This document shows positions 34,636 through 43,616 of a stretch of DNA of 64,000 nt, in pieces. Numbering within the stretch: position 1 is the stretch's first letter; each line of letters opens with the position of its first letter. The position numbers were made by a program, and so were the translations under genes. Source of the stretch: Mycolicibacterium frederiksbergense. Its GTDB lineage: Bacteria; Actinomycetota; Actinomycetes; Mycobacteriales; Mycobacteriaceae. Where the stretch lies: the NCBI RefSeq assembly GCF_012223425.1, contig NZ_CP038797.1:1353-65352 (forward strand), given 5' to 3'. The notes under the pieces were generated by a model, which was given only the letters and a program-made list of their open reading frames with translations, did not search any database and was not told where the DNA came from.

Positions 34636-35010
34636 CTATTGAGGCGTGCTGGTCGCCGTCGGCGGGGTCTCGTCCTGCCAGAGCGCTCTGCTGCGGATGG
34701 TGGTGCGGCGGCGCCCGCGGCAGGTGGTGCAGGCCGCGGGAATGCCCCGCCTGGTGCTGAACAGGCGGCCGTGGCATTCGGGGCACGGGACCGACAGTGT
34801 GATAGCTCCGGCCGCACGTGGCGATGCATGCGTCCAGGCGTTCCAGGCGTGCATCCATGAGGGGAATGTATTGGGTTGCTGCAGCATCCATCTCACGAAT
34901 TCGGTGCGGATCTCGTAGCTGGAGTGCATCGGTCGCAGGTCGGGCAGCGCGGTAGCCAGAACATGGTGTGGGAGATGGTGGATGTCGTGTGCGAGGGAGT
35001 GATTGTTCAT
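34636..35010 (-). CDS. Small protein with C-terminal zinc ribbon
   Basis: 124 residues from ATG 35010. N-terminal helices (HSLAHDIHHLPHHVLATALPDLRPMHSSYEIRTEFVRWMLQQPNTFPSWMHAWNAW) precede a zinc ribbon: CPECHGRLFSTRRGIPAACTTCRGRRR. DNA or RNA binding is plausible. First gene of a unit that can extend into the ART-like gene (69 nt downstream). Confidence 0.65.
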   Translation of the reverse strand: MNNHSLAHDIHHLPHHVLATALPDLRPMHSSYEIRTEFVRWMLQQPNTFPSWMHAWNAWTHASPRAAGAITLSVPCPECHGRLFSTRRGIPAACTTCRGRRRTTIRSRALWQDETPPTATSTPQ

Positions 35011-35034
35011 ATCCGAAGGGGACCTCTCGATATG

Positions 35035-35108
35035 GGTGACCGGGCACTCGTGCCGGGCCGGATGTGGTGCGGTGTTGTTGATGCTGAGTGTAGTGCTGTG
35101 GTCTGACA
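35035..35108 (-). promoter_or_regulatory. DNA-damage-type promoter and leader hairpin (unit 9)
   Basis: Minus strand: TGTCAGAC, 8 nt, TACACT (35108-35087). Leader hairpin 35035-35061 (plus-strand GGTGACCGGGCA, CTCG, TGCCGGGCCGG), 24 nt before the ATG at 35010. This is the last unit before the inserted element. Confidence 0.6.
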
Positions 35109-35180
35109 TGCCTGCCAGCTCTTGGACCTAGCGGTGTCGCGGCAGGGGTGGCGGTCGAGTTGCTCAGTCGTTCAGTGTGT

Positions 35181-35364
35181 TCAGGAGTGGGTGGTCCACC
35201 ATGTGTAGAGCTGTTCGAGCGAGGGGCCTTGTGCGTTGCCTGCTGTGACGTTGAGCAGCGTCTGCGCTTCACTGGTCCATACGACGACGGCTTGGCCGCG
35301 GTCGGTCCCGCAGAACAGTGTTCCTGCCACCTGCGTGGGGGCGGAATTACGTCGCCAGGGCCCT
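35181..35364 (-). pseudogene. 3' part of the sensor-like membrane protein gene split by the 17.7-kb element
   Basis: The minus-strand frame reads PGPWRRNSAPTQVAGTLFC, then GTDRGQAVVVWTSEAQTLLN, VTAGNAQGPSLEQLYTWW and TTHS before the stop at 35181. This is the usual C-terminal ending of mycobacterial kinase-associated sensor domains (SPGPW, G-T-L-x-C, VVWT, L-x-x-LYxWW). It has no start. Joined at the shared CACC to the truncated gene ending at 53,057 it gives ...CPGNIQSPGPWRRN... in frame. It is therefore the missing 3' end of that gene. Confidence 0.75.
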
Positions 35365-35395
35365 GGTGTTCAGTGGCCCTCTCGACAGTTGTCGA
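35365..35395. other. Left end of the 17.7-kb element
   Basis: Core GGTG (35365-35368) followed 13 nt inward by a perfect 14-bp palindrome TCGACAGTTGTCGA (35382-35395). The right end has a similar CCGACA, CGCC, TGTCGG palindrome. Such palindromes next to the core are plausible recombinase-binding sites. Confidence 0.5.
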
Positions 35396-35775
35396 CCGAA
35401 CTCATTCATAACCCCTTGGTGATGGGTTCAGCATCGCCATCGAGGTCGTCATGAACCGCGCGGGCCGGCACGCTGGCTGGCCAATACTCTGCTGCCGGCG
35501 GGGGTCACGCGGCTGGTGAACATGAAGTCGCCGGGTGTGTTTATGCGGGTCAGCGGATCGTCGTCGTCGCTTACGTCGAAAAGTGGTGCGAATCGCTTGG
35601 GCGACGGACTTGTGCGTTTAGGTGGACGGCTGGGGGCATCGACAGAAGCTAGTGCGATTCCGACTGCCACTGGTAGCTCTCGTTGGCGCTGAGGTCGGAG
35701 TCGGCGGTGAGAAAGCCGGCCTGCACGATGAGGTCGCGATGGTCATGTCCGCGACCCTCGATGACGGCGTGGCCG
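35396..35775. other. Left subterminal region of the element, no clear gene
   Basis: A minus-strand frame (35449-35670) contains protein-like sequence (FDVSDDDDPLTRINTPGDFM) but no start signal or recognisable domain; it may be a gene remnant. Nothing else seen. Confidence 0.3.
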
Positions 35776-36045
35776 CTACAAGAAGTACACGTGCTCGGGC
35801 GTGACGATCGATGTGATGGTGCTGGCGAGTAGTTCCGCGAACTTCGCCTTGGAGGCGTCGGAATTCACGACGACCGCCAGCGTGGCCTCCCGGTCCGGAA
35901 GGTATACCGCGACGGTGATGTAGCCGGCGATAGCCACGTTGTGCCCGACCCACCACGGAGCGTTGAAGATCGCGAATGCGTAATCCATGCCGTCGGCTAT
36001 TGCGCCCCGCCGACCGCGATCGACTGGCCCACCGCCCCGACCATG
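35776..36045 (-). pseudogene. C-terminal remnant of a beta-lactamase-family serine hydrolase
   Basis: The frame ending at 35776 reads GMDYAFAIFNAPWWVGHNVAIAGY, then ITVAVYLPDREATLAVVVNSDA and a helical end. This is the typical last 80 residues of beta-lactamase/D-Ala-D-Ala-carboxypeptidase-like hydrolases (GH..xxpGY..x..y.P......vvv.N). The catalytic SxxK region is missing. Its 5' side runs directly into the peroxiredoxin remnant. Confidence 0.5.
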
Positions 36046-36591
36046 CCACGGTGGAGATAACCCCTTCACCACCCGCAGCAACTCGTCGAGGTTGCGGCCG
36101 GTGCTCAGCGGGTAGTAAATGAGTGCGGACGACGCCGGCGGGGTCCACGATGAACACCGCGCGGACGGCTTTGGTGGAGTCCTCGCCGGGGCATGATCAT
36201 GCCGTACCTGCGGGCGACCTCCATCGTGATGTCTTCGATGAGCGGGAACGTTACTTCCACTCCGCTCATCCCGTTGAAGGCGATCTTCTCCTTGATGGTG
36301 CGCAGCCACGCGATGTGCCTGTAGAGTCCGTCGACCGACAAGTCGACCAGTTCGGGTGTTGTACTTGCCGAACTCGTCCTGCATCGAGGCGAACGCGATG
36401 AATTCGCTGGTACATACAGGCGTGAAATCGGCCGGACGGGAGAACGGAGAACAAGATCACCGACTTAATTCTTGTAGTCTCCCCGGAAAGTTGATCGGTC
36501 CCTGTGTTGTCGATGCGGTGAATTCCGGCGCTGGATCGCCGATGAGGGGCATCGCTGCCACGACTTCGGATGCATTGTCCGCGCTTGTCAT
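36040..36591 (-). pseudogene. Frameshifted peroxiredoxin (1-Cys/Prx6-like)
   Basis: Pieces of one protein occur in three frames: TSADNASEVVAAMPLIGDPAPEF with TQGPINFPG; PADFTPVCTSEFIAFASMQDEFGKYNT (peroxidatic Cys in PVCT); SVDGLYRHIAWLRTIKEKIAFNGMSGVEVTFPLIEDITMEVARRYGMIMP; and VFIVDPAGVVRT with LIYYPLSTGRNLDELLRVVKG. The order matches Prx6-type peroxiredoxin, but at least three frame changes break it, and the last 50 or so residues are replaced by the hydrolase remnant. The original start (ATG 36591, GGAGG upstream) and its operator (36637-36656) remain. Confidence 0.7.
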
Positions 36592-36636
36592 CATTGACCT
36601 CCATGGTTTTGGGGATGAAAGTTTCCTACCACAACT

Positions 36637-36656
36637 CTATACCCGGAGGGGTATAG
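36637..36656. promoter_or_regulatory. CsoR/CstR-like operator
   Basis: Perfect inverted repeat CTATACCC, GGAG, GGGTATAG, 45 nt upstream of the peroxiredoxin start. It has the TATACCC ... GGGTATA form of operators for the CsoR/CstR repressor family (copper or persulfide sensors). A rhodanese gene lies next in the same element, so a persulfide signal is attractive here (inference). Confidence 0.6.
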
Positions 36657-36794
36657 ACCAGCCTCCTGTCCCGGCGGCTGTGACGCACAGATTCCACTGC
36701 CGTTCCAGTGCATCGGTCAACGCGCGAGACACCGTCGAACTCACCCCTTCGGTTTCGGTGCCACTAACGGGGCCGGGTGTTTACCATCTTCCTG

Positions 36795-37268
36795 TCAAGC
36801 AACCGGTTCAGTGGGCATCGCGAGGGTGATCCAGTCATGAAGTCCACCTCGATAATAGGCCAGGGCGGAGGCTGGAAATCCGTTCTTCAGCAGTTCGCGG
36901 ATGGCGTCGGGAGATTGGGGGCATTGCGGGCCGTTGCAGAACAAGACGTTTACTCGTGACGCATCGAGTTCACTGCTTCGGTGCGCAATCTCGTTGTGAG
37001 GGATGCTGACAGCTCCCGGGATGGTCACGCCGCTTCTCGAATCGGGTAGTCGAGTGTCGAGGAGGAGGGCTCCGTCGCGCAGGCTCTCGATCAGTTCGAG
37101 CTCGGCGACGGTCACGACGCCCGGCGCGCATTGCAGGGGCTGCAATTCCCCCCAGGTGGTATCCACCGCGACGAGGTCTGCTTCGTGTTCCAGCGGCTGA
37201 GGGACACTGGAGGGAGCGTGTTGACGGCTTCTGGATTGACGCTGGACGTTAACGGGTGCATTCGGCAT
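36795..37268 (-). CDS. Rhodanese-like sulfurtransferase
   Basis: 157 residues, ATG at 37268 with AGGA close upstream. Rhodanese fold: LRDGALLLDTRLPDSRSGVTIPGAVSIPHNEI (D-x-R, H/P loop) and active-site loop VLFCNGPQCPQSPDAIREL with the catalytic Cys first in FCNGPQC. Ending YYRGGLHDWITLAMP matches the usual Y-x-GG-x-x-x-W. Moves sulfane sulfur; next to a CstR-like operator and a decayed peroxiredoxin it fits persulfide or oxidant handling. Confidence 0.8.
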   Translation of the reverse strand: MPNAPVNVQRQSRSRQHAPSSVPQPLEHEADLVAVDTTWGELQPLQCAPGVVTVAELELIESLRDGALLLDTRLPDSRSGVTIPGAVSIPHNEIAHRSSELDASRVNVLFCNGPQCPQSPDAIRELLKNGFPASALAYYRGGLHDWITLAMPTEPVA

Positions 37269-37912
37269 TCCTGCAGCCTAACTAACTACGCCGGCCCGAT
37301 TGCCGGCGGTCGGCGCTGAGGGAATCGATCACTGCCCGCACTTTCGTCAAGACCTGTTCGGCAAAGGGAGAGGTCGGTGTCGCCGGTTACGTCCACGAGT
37401 AGTGGTGGGGTTCATGGCTTTTGCGTGGACGACGCGTGCATCGGTCGGATCGGCGCCGGCCACGACGTTGCCCTGGCGGCGGGTTGCACGCGCCCAGGAT
37501 CGGATGGTCCCCCTATGTCCTCACTGGCTGTGGTTCTCAGCGTGGTCTTCCCATGGATCTCGGGCAGAATGCCCACTCCGTTCTGCGCCAGTACTTCTCG
37601 CGCACGCTTGTTGAGCGTCCCTCTGGATGACGACCACGGAGGGTGTCTCGGTCACTTCCGATGCCGATGAGAGTTCGGGCTGCGGAACTTCGTCTGCACC
37701 ACCACTGTGGTGACATACGGCGGTACCCCCGATGACCGGCCCGCGCCGGACTGTCGGACCGAGCGTTGAGGGGCATCGTGACGGACGGGCGTCGTCGGCA
37801 CGCTAAGTGACGGCACGGACGCGAAACCTGTTGCGCCCAAGCCGAACTGACCCCTTCGCCAATCCGGGGTGTGGTAGGCAACACTGATGCACCGAGAACG
37901 CAGTGCCCGACA
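37269..37912. other. Intergenic region with decayed coding sequence
   Basis: About 640 nt without an intact gene. On the minus strand at about 37526-37655 two frames together read TETPSVVVIQRDAQQACAR then EVLAQNGVGILPEIHGKTTL, a protein-like stretch broken by a frameshift; source family not recognised. The large open frames here are otherwise shadows. Confidence 0.35.
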
Positions 37913-38491
37913 ATGATCGTCATCCGCCGACCCCAGGACGCCGAGGCCCACCTCGCCGACGCCGTCATGTGCTGCCCGCACTGTGGCGGCACGCTGGCCA
38001 AATGGGGATACGCGCGCGAACGCACCGTCCGCGCGCCGGGTGCCGCGACAGTGACCGTGCGCCCGCGGCGACTGCGGTGCCGCAACTGCACCACCACCCA
38101 CATCCTGCTGCCGACCGCATTGCAGCCGCGCCGCGCCGACACCACCGAGGTGATCGGAATAGCGTTGGCGCACAAGGCGAATGGCTTGGGGTTCCGGCGC
38201 ATCGCCACCCTCATGGGCCGGTCCGAATCAACGGTGCGGCGCTGGCTGCGCCGCGCCACCGACACACACCTGAACTGGGCATGCCAACAGGGCGCGACGC
38301 GACTGATCCAACTTGCCCCTGAGGCGTTCACCGAGATCCGCTACGCCGGCAACCAGCTGCGGTACACACTGACCATCCTCAGCGCGGCCGCCTACTGGGA
38401 CCGCCGCCGTTGCGGGTTCGAGGAACCACCGTGGACGCTGATCGGCATGTACACCCGCGGCCGCCTCCTGGCCCCACCGCGCAGCGGCTGA
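37913..38491 (+). CDS. DUF6431 domain protein (zinc finger + HTH), transposition-associated
   Basis: 192 residues from ATG 37913 (GTG 37871 possible). A zinc finger MCCPHCGGTLAKWGYARERTVR ... RLRCRNCTTTHILLP leads into an HTH (VIGIALAHKANGLGFRRIATLMGRSESTVRRWLRRA). This is the plan of DUF6431 proteins, which usually accompany an integrase-core (DDE) transposase. No such partner is present here, so the original insertion element is incomplete. Confidence 0.8.
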   Translation: MIVIRRPQDAEAHLADAVMCCPHCGGTLAKWGYARERTVRAPGAATVTVRPRRLRCRNCTTTHILLPTALQPRRADTTEVIGIALAHKANGLGFRRIATLMGRSESTVRRWLRRATDTHLNWACQQGATRLIQLAPEAFTEIRYAGNQLRYTLTILSAAAYWDRRRCGFEEPPWTLIGMYTRGRLLAPPRSG

Positions 38492-38759
38492 AATCGAGTC
38501 CACCGCGCGCGTCTATGCTCGCGGCACGGCGTCACTGCGTCGCCGACCGACCATCACCATGCCGACGATGCCGTCACCGCACCGATCACCCCGTCAAGCT
38601 GCCGACCAACGGCCCCAACCTCGTCTTCATCGACAGTGACGGACAACACGCGCTGAGCCGGCGGCGTCGAATGTGGTGTGCAGCGCGGTCGAGATTGCAA
38701 TGCTCATCGCGTGGTTCCTCTCGTTTTGGGCCGTGGCCGGCGGTGGACCGATACGGGCG

Positions 38760-39416
38760 TCAGACGTCGGGGCCGAGTCCGGGTTTCGGACGGGCTTGGC
38801 CGAGGATGTGGGCGAATCGGGGAAAGTGCCGCAGCGGCGCGTAGGAGAACCGGTCCAGTGTTTCGATGTCGAAGCCGGCGGCCCGGATCGCTGCGGTGGT
38901 GTCGCGGTTGGGATGGCAACCGCCGCCGATCCGCGACCACAGCGGGGTGATCGCATCCTCGAGCAGACCCAGCCAGGGGGTCTGCGAGCGTACGTGTTCG
39001 AAGAACCGCAGCTGCCCGTCGGGCTTGAGGACGCGGCGCATCTCGGCCAGCGCCGCCCGCTGATCGGGAACCGAGCACAGCACCAGTGATGCCACCACCG
39101 CGTCGAAGCCGCCGTCCTCGACCGGCAGCGCCGTGGCGTGTCCGGCGAGCACCTGCACCGGTACCGGTGCCGACTCGGCGGCCTGGGCGGCCAGGCCGCG
39201 CAGGTGGTCATCGGGCTCCACGGCCACAACTTCGGCGACGGTGGGCGGATAGTGGCCGAAGTTCAAGCCGTTGCCGGCACCGACCTCGATGACGCGGCCC
39301 GACAAGCCGGCCAGGGCATGGTCGCGGCGTTCGGCGGTTCCGCGTTCCTCCGATTCGGCGCTGATGCGTTCATACATCCGGGCGAAGCGCGGATGTTGGA
39401 ACGTTGACAGATCCAT
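38760..39416 (-). CDS. Class I SAM-dependent methyltransferase
   Basis: 218 residues from ATG 39416, with AAAGGACGG upstream. Rossmann motifs: VIEVGAGNGLNFGHYP (motif I), VVAVEPDDHLRGLA, FDAVVASLVLCSVPDQRAALAEMRRVLKPDGQLRFFEHV. It belongs to the UbiE/Methyltransf_11 group; the ending (FDIETLDRFSYAPLRHFPRFAHILGQARP) is like methyltransferases often found in metal-resistance islands. Substrate unknown. Followed upstream on the same strand by the beta-propeller lipoprotein (67 nt). Confidence 0.8.
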   Translation of the reverse strand: MDLSTFQHPRFARMYERISAESEERGTAERRDHALAGLSGRVIEVGAGNGLNFGHYPPTVAEVVAVEPDDHLRGLAAQAAESAPVPVQVLAGHATALPVEDGGFDAVVASLVLCSVPDQRAALAEMRRVLKPDGQLRFFEHVRSQTPWLGLLEDAITPLWSRIGGGCHPNRDTTAAIRAAGFDIETLDRFSYAPLRHFPRFAHILGQARPKPGLGPDV

Positions 39417-39483
39417 GCGCCGTCCTTTCATCCGTCGGCTGGTGTCGGCTGCTCATACTCCGGCCAACTCCAGGTTCGTTGGG

Positions 39484-40671
39484 TCAGCCGTGCCCGTGAT
39501 GGGCAGGCGGCGGCTGGGTTTCCGCGACGGGTGGCGCGGGGATGTTGAGCGCTATGGTGGCGGGGCCGGCCGCAGGTCGTCGGGTCGAGTAGCTGATCCC
39601 ATTCGGCTCGACACCGACCGCGACGGTCGCCGCCACCGTCTGGCTGGCCAAGTCGATGACGGAGACCGCGTTGTCGTAGCTGTCGGTGACCCAGGCCCGC
39701 GTGCCGGCGCGGTCGATCACCACGCCGTGCGGCCCGGCGCCAGTGGGAACCGCGGCGCGTACCGCCATCGTGGTGGTGTCGATCAGTGACGCTGCATGCC
39801 CTGGGGCTTCGCGGGTACCTTGATCGGCTGACACCACCGTCGCCTCATCGGGGGTCAGGTACAGCTGCACCGGTGAGGCCGACACGGCGACACTGCCGAC
39901 CACCTTGCGCGCACTGAGGTCCACTTTCACCACCGCAGGTGGTTGGGTCGTGCCGGTGTAGGCAAAGCGGCCGTCGGCGGTGACCGCGACCTGCGCTGGT
40001 CCATCGCCCACGGGTACGGCGCCCAGCATCCAGTCGGTGCGGGGGTCGATCAGGTCCACCGCTCCGGCCATGTGGTTGGCGATTACGATCACCGAACCGC
40101 CTGCGGCTGCACGCAGCCCGTGCGGCATCCCGCCCACGTCGATGCGGCCCACCGGTTGCAGGTTCGGGCTCTGATACACCGAGACGGTGCCGTCCCCGGA
40201 GTTGGCCACATAGACCTTGCCGTTGGGAGCCTCGATCACATGGGCCGGCTCCGGCCCCGTCGGGGCGGTCGCCGTGACGCGGTAGGTCGCGGCGTCGATG
40301 GCGACCACCGTGTTGGTGGTGTTGCTGGACGCATATACCGTGGCGCCGTCATGGCCGACCTGCACGTTGTGTGGCCCTGGCATTCCGGTCAGGGTTGTCG
40401 ATACTGTGTTGGTGGCCGCGTCGAGGACCGTCAGGCTGTTTCCGCCTTCGTCGGCCACCCACACCGATCCGGTCGCGTCGGCGGGCGCCCGTGACGCGGG
40501 GTTGGTCGTTGACTGCCCCGAGTCGGTCGTCTGGCCAGCGGAACAGGCTGAAACGGCAGCGAGCAAGGCGGCGGCCAGAGCAGCGCGTGTTTTGCTGGTG
40601 ACCGCGCCGGTCCGCAAACGATTCAGACGAGGCCGTCGGCGTCGGGATGCGTCGGAAAAGCTCATCGACAT
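39484..40671 (-). CDS. YVTN-type beta-propeller lipoprotein
   Basis: 395 residues from ATG 40671; the frame is open to 40782. Signal peptide with lipobox AAVSACSAG. The mature part has repeated blades (SVWVADEGGNSLTVLDAATNTVSTTLTG; GKVYVANSGDGTVSVYQ; ARVWVTDS-like RAWVTDSYDNAVSVIDLASQTVAATVAVGVEPNGISY), so a seven-bladed YVTN propeller. The tail ends HHGHG and may bind metal. A CsoR-like palindrome overlaps its promoter region (40681-40696). Copper-related role is inferred from neighbours. Confidence 0.75.
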   Translation of the reverse strand: MSMSFSDASRRRRPRLNRLRTGAVTSKTRAALAAALLAAVSACSAGQTTDSGQSTTNPASRAPADATGSVWVADEGGNSLTVLDAATNTVSTTLTGMPGPHNVQVGHDGATVYASSNTTNTVVAIDAATYRVTATAPTGPEPAHVIEAPNGKVYVANSGDGTVSVYQSPNLQPVGRIDVGGMPHGLRAAAGGSVIVIANHMAGAVDLIDPRTDWMLGAVPVGDGPAQVAVTADGRFAYTGTTQPPAVVKVDLSARKVVGSVAVSASPVQLYLTPDEATVVSADQGTREAPGHAASLIDTTTMAVRAAVPTGAGPHGVVIDRAGTRAWVTDSYDNAVSVIDLASQTVAATVAVGVEPNGISYSTRRPAAGPATIALNIPAPPVAETQPPPAHHGHG

Positions 40672-40680
40672 GGGGACTGC

Positions 40681-40696
40681 ATACCCCGGTAGGTAT
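40681..40696. promoter_or_regulatory. CsoR-like operator, imperfect
   Basis: ATACCCC, GG, TAGGTAT (40681-40696) directly upstream of the beta-propeller gene's ATG (40671), close enough to block polymerase or be in the leader. Weaker symmetry than the copies at 36637 and 43617. Confidence 0.4.
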
Positions 40697-40935
40697 CGCT
40701 CAAACGCATCTGCACGCAGCCAGTGTAGGCACAGCAATTGCCGCGACCGCCGGTATCGCGGGCGCTCGCTGATGAGGAACACGACGCACTCACGCCAGAG
40801 ACGACTTCAGCGACATCCTCAGCGGGTATGGCGCCTCGTAAGAAGTCGTCGAAAGCGCCTATAATCGATAACTCGCCAGGCAAGGCGCGCTAGAGACGGA
40901 CTCGCCGATCGACCACCCGCCGATGGCGCCGGATC

Positions 40936-41427
40936 CTACTGCCCGGGCCCCATACCTCCGGGCGCCATCGGGCCGGGCCCCATATCGCCGGGCTCCATCG
41001 GGCCTGATCCCATACCGCCGGGCGCCATCATCGGGCCAGACCCCATACCTCCGGGCATACCGGGGTTCATCGGCAGGCCGCACCTGGTGCTCAGATCCTG
41101 AACCGGCTGGTGGATATTTCGTAAGGCGGCAGCGACGTCGGGATGGGTGTCGTTGTAGGCCTTGATCACGTCGTGTCGCTCCTGTGGCGTGGCCTGACTC
41201 CTGGCGTCCACAAACACCTGCTGGACATCCGGGCGCGAGTCCAGATAATCGGCCATCTGAGTCATCGCTGCGGCGTGCGCACGCATGACTGCCGCCGGGG
41301 AACACGGATCTGGCGCCGGCTGGGCTGTCGCAGCGCCCGCAGCAGCCAGCGCCACCACTCCGGCGACGCTAGCAGCGGCGATGAACCGTGGCGTGCATCC
41401 GCCCGTAAATCGTTGCCTCACTGTCAT
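40936..41427 (-). CDS. Rv0203-like secreted hemophore with Met/Gly-rich tail
   Basis: 163 residues, ATG at 41427 with AGGAGG 4 nt upstream. Signal peptide (FIAAASVAGVVALAAAGAATAQPAP). The core DPCSPAAVMRAHAAAMTQMADYLDSRPDVQQVFV ... VIKAYNDTHPDVAAALRNIHQPVQDLSTRCGLP has the all-helical plan and the two terminal cysteines of the mycobacterial Rv0203/heme-binding family. The last 45 residues are repeats of the type MGSGPM, PGGMGPG with about 10 methionines, not usual for the family; Met-rich segments bind Cu(I). Next to a multicopper oxidase a periplasmic copper carrier is plausible. Confidence 0.75.
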   Translation of the reverse strand: MTVRQRFTGGCTPRFIAAASVAGVVALAAAGAATAQPAPDPCSPAAVMRAHAAAMTQMADYLDSRPDVQQVFVDARSQATPQERHDVIKAYNDTHPDVAAALRNIHQPVQDLSTRCGLPMNPGMPGGMGSGPMMAPGGMGSGPMEPGDMGPGPMAPGGMGPGQ

Positions 41428-41765
41428 CGTTCCTCCTGATCGCTACTGAACAACACCCCTGGTTCCCGCTGAACCGACGATGGTCGAAACTTCGCAAACA
41501 CGGCGGGATCGGTCGCCGACCGCACTCGTCCACCGGAGCCTGCCCCCAATCGACACTACGCGCTCGACGACTCGAGAATTCCCACGTCTCGCTTGCTGCC
41601 GTTTGCGGACGCACAGATGACGTGGACGCAGACCATATCCAATGCGCCATTCGGGTTGTGCCCCGCCGACACCACCCCAAGATGTCGGACTCCCATCGTT
41701 GATGAGTGCGCCGCCTGCGTAGGGGGATACGGCGCCGTGATCTGATCATTCTGCGCGGCGAGCGG
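41428..41765. other. Intergenic region, no gene seen
   Basis: 338 nt between two minus-strand genes. A minus-strand open frame (41369-41749) has no signal or domain. No operator, repeat or hairpin of note. Confidence 0.3.
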
Positions 41766-43247
41766 TTAACCGTGCACGTTGACCGTGGCCATCATGCCGG
41801 CGTCTTCGTGATCGAGAATATGGCAGTGGTAGACGCTGCGGCCGGCGAATCTGGTGAAGGCGATGCGCAGCCGGACCCAGCCCTGCGGCGGGATTAACAC
41901 CACGTCCTGTGGTACCCCGAGGGGTGGGGTGTTGTCGCTGCTGGCCAGCACGGTAAACGGCCAGACATGCAAGTGAAATGGGTGCGCCAGCGTGCTGGTG
42001 TTGGTGACGGTCCAGTCCTCGACCGACCCCAAGGTGGTCGACTGGTCATCGCGCGTCGGATCGAAGATGCGTCCGTCTATGGTGAAGGTCATCCCGCCAC
42101 CTCCCATACCCATGCCCATGCCCATTTGGAACGCGATTTGGCGTTGGGCGACTACCGGTCCGGCGGGACGTGCTTCCACCGGCACGGATGCGGGCAGCGG
42201 GGCAGCGCTGGCCGGTGGCCCGTCGACGGTCATGGTGGCCAGGGAGACCGGTTCGCTGGAGTCAGTCCCGCCTCCCATCATGCCCATGCCGCCGCGTTGG
42301 AACGGTTCAGTGATGAGCTCGAAGCGGCCGGGGGCCGCCGGGTGAACGATGACGTCGGCGCGGTTACCGGGGGCCAGCATCACCTGGCCGGTGCGTGCCG
42401 GGCGGGGAAGGTAACTGCCGTCCTGGGCGATGTGCAGCAGGTCGTGGCCCTGCAGCGCAACGACCAGCACCCGTGATACGCAGCCGTTGATGATCCGCCA
42501 GCGTTGCAGCGCCCCGGGGGCGGCCGCAATGGCGGGTTGATGCTGGCCATTGACCAACACCAGCTGGCCTTCGCGTCCCATGGCGCGCTCCATGGCGCTG
42601 GGCCGGGCAACGCGGCCGTCGCCGGTCAACGTGATGTCGGTGACCAGCAGCACCCGGTCGGCCGCTACCGCAAACTCCGGTTGCTGCCCAGGGGCTGGGT
42701 CGACCAGCAAGGCACCGGCCAGGCCGCCGAAAATTTGGTCGGCCACCACGCCGTGGTGATGCGGGTGATACCAGAAGGTCCCGGTCGGATGATCGGGCGG
42801 AATGCGAATGCTGTAGTCCAACGAGGCGCCCGGGTCGACGCGCAGGAAGGGGTTGTCGCTATTGCCCAGTGGTGACACCCGCAAGCCGTGGGTGTGCAGA
42901 TTGGTCGGCTGATCGAGTTGGTTGACGAGGCGCACTGCCAGCTCGTCGCCAGGGTGTACTTTCAGGGTGGGTCCCGGTAAGGAACCGTTGTATCCCAATG
43001 CATGGGTTTCGCGCCCGATTAGCCGTGCCCCCGCCGCGGCGGTGAGTTGCACCTGCAGTCGCCCGTCACGACTGTCCAGCCGCGTCGGCTGGGTCAACTC
43101 AGCTCCAGTGTCAGCAGCATCTGACCAGTCACCCGAACCGGGGCCGCGAGAACTCGCCATCCAGCCAGTCACGCCGGACGCGACGGCGGTGGCGCCGAGC
43201 GCACCGAGAGTGATGGCGTGCCGCCGACTGATCGGTGCCGGCGTCAT
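41766..43247 (-). CDS. Multicopper oxidase (MmcO/CopA-like)
   Basis: 493 residues. Twin-arginine-like leader (SRRHAITLGALGATAVASG). All copper ligand motifs are present: NLHTHGLRVSP and GTFWYHPHHHGVVADQ (type 2/3), HPFHLHVWPF and the closing HCHILDHEDAGMM (type 1/3, with axial Met). A Met-rich insertion (GGMGMMGGG; QMGMGMGMGGGGM) lies near the substrate site, as in cuprous oxidases. Expected role is periplasmic oxidation of Cu(I) to Cu(II). The ATG overlaps the stop of the SHOCT gene (ATGA). Confidence 0.92.
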   Translation of the reverse strand: MTPAPISRRHAITLGALGATAVASGVTGWMASSRGPGSGDWSDAADTGAELTQPTRLDSRDGRLQVQLTAAAGARLIGRETHALGYNGSLPGPTLKVHPGDELAVRLVNQLDQPTNLHTHGLRVSPLGNSDNPFLRVDPGASLDYSIRIPPDHPTGTFWYHPHHHGVVADQIFGGLAGALLVDPAPGQQPEFAVAADRVLLVTDITLTGDGRVARPSAMERAMGREGQLVLVNGQHQPAIAAAPGALQRWRIINGCVSRVLVVALQGHDLLHIAQDGSYLPRPARTGQVMLAPGNRADVIVHPAAPGRFELITEPFQRGGMGMMGGGTDSSEPVSLATMTVDGPPASAAPLPASVPVEARPAGPVVAQRQIAFQMGMGMGMGGGGMTFTIDGRIFDPTRDDQSTTLGSVEDWTVTNTSTLAHPFHLHVWPFTVLASSDNTPPLGVPQDVVLIPPQGWVRLRIAFTRFAGRSVYHCHILDHEDAGMMATVNVHG

Positions 43248-43465
43248 GTCAGCTGGTTGCGGCGCCGCAGGTATTCGTCTTCATCGATCTCGCCCTTCGC
43301 GTACCGCTCGTCGAGGATCCGGCGGGCCGAATTCTGCTGAGGCGGAATGGGCCCGACACTTCGATCAGCGACCAACCGGTACCCGAGGTACACGATCAAC
43401 GAAATCCCGATAAGCACCAGCAGCGGCCAAGCAAGCCACCATCCGCCCATCCAGGTACCACTCAT
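43244..43465 (-). CDS. Small SHOCT-domain membrane protein
   Basis: 73 residues from ATG 43465 (GGAGG 11 nt upstream; ATG 43495 also in frame). One helix (WWLAWPLLVLIGISLIVYLGYRLV) followed by the SHOCT module ARRILDERYAKGEIDEDEYLRRRNQL. Such proteins are usual first genes of mycobacterial copper-oxidase operons. Translationally coupled to the multicopper oxidase. Confidence 0.8.
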   Translation of the reverse strand: MSGTWMGGWWLAWPLLVLIGISLIVYLGYRLVADRSVGPIPPQQNSARRILDERYAKGEIDEDEYLRRRNQLT

Positions 43466-43616
43466 CACCGTCGTTACCTCCGTTGCCAACATCATTCAGG
43501 TTCACGGTCCAGTCCCCGAGCGCAGCGGCTCGTTTCCGTCAGCCCACGACCGCACCGCTTCAGGTGTGCGCTGCAGCGCGGTCCGTGGCCACTCGGTTCG
43601 AACGCAACGCGCTATA

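Noticed and set aside
37913..38491. Calling DUF6431 a functional transposase
   Set aside because: It has a zinc finger and HTH but no DDE catalytic domain and no transposase beside it.
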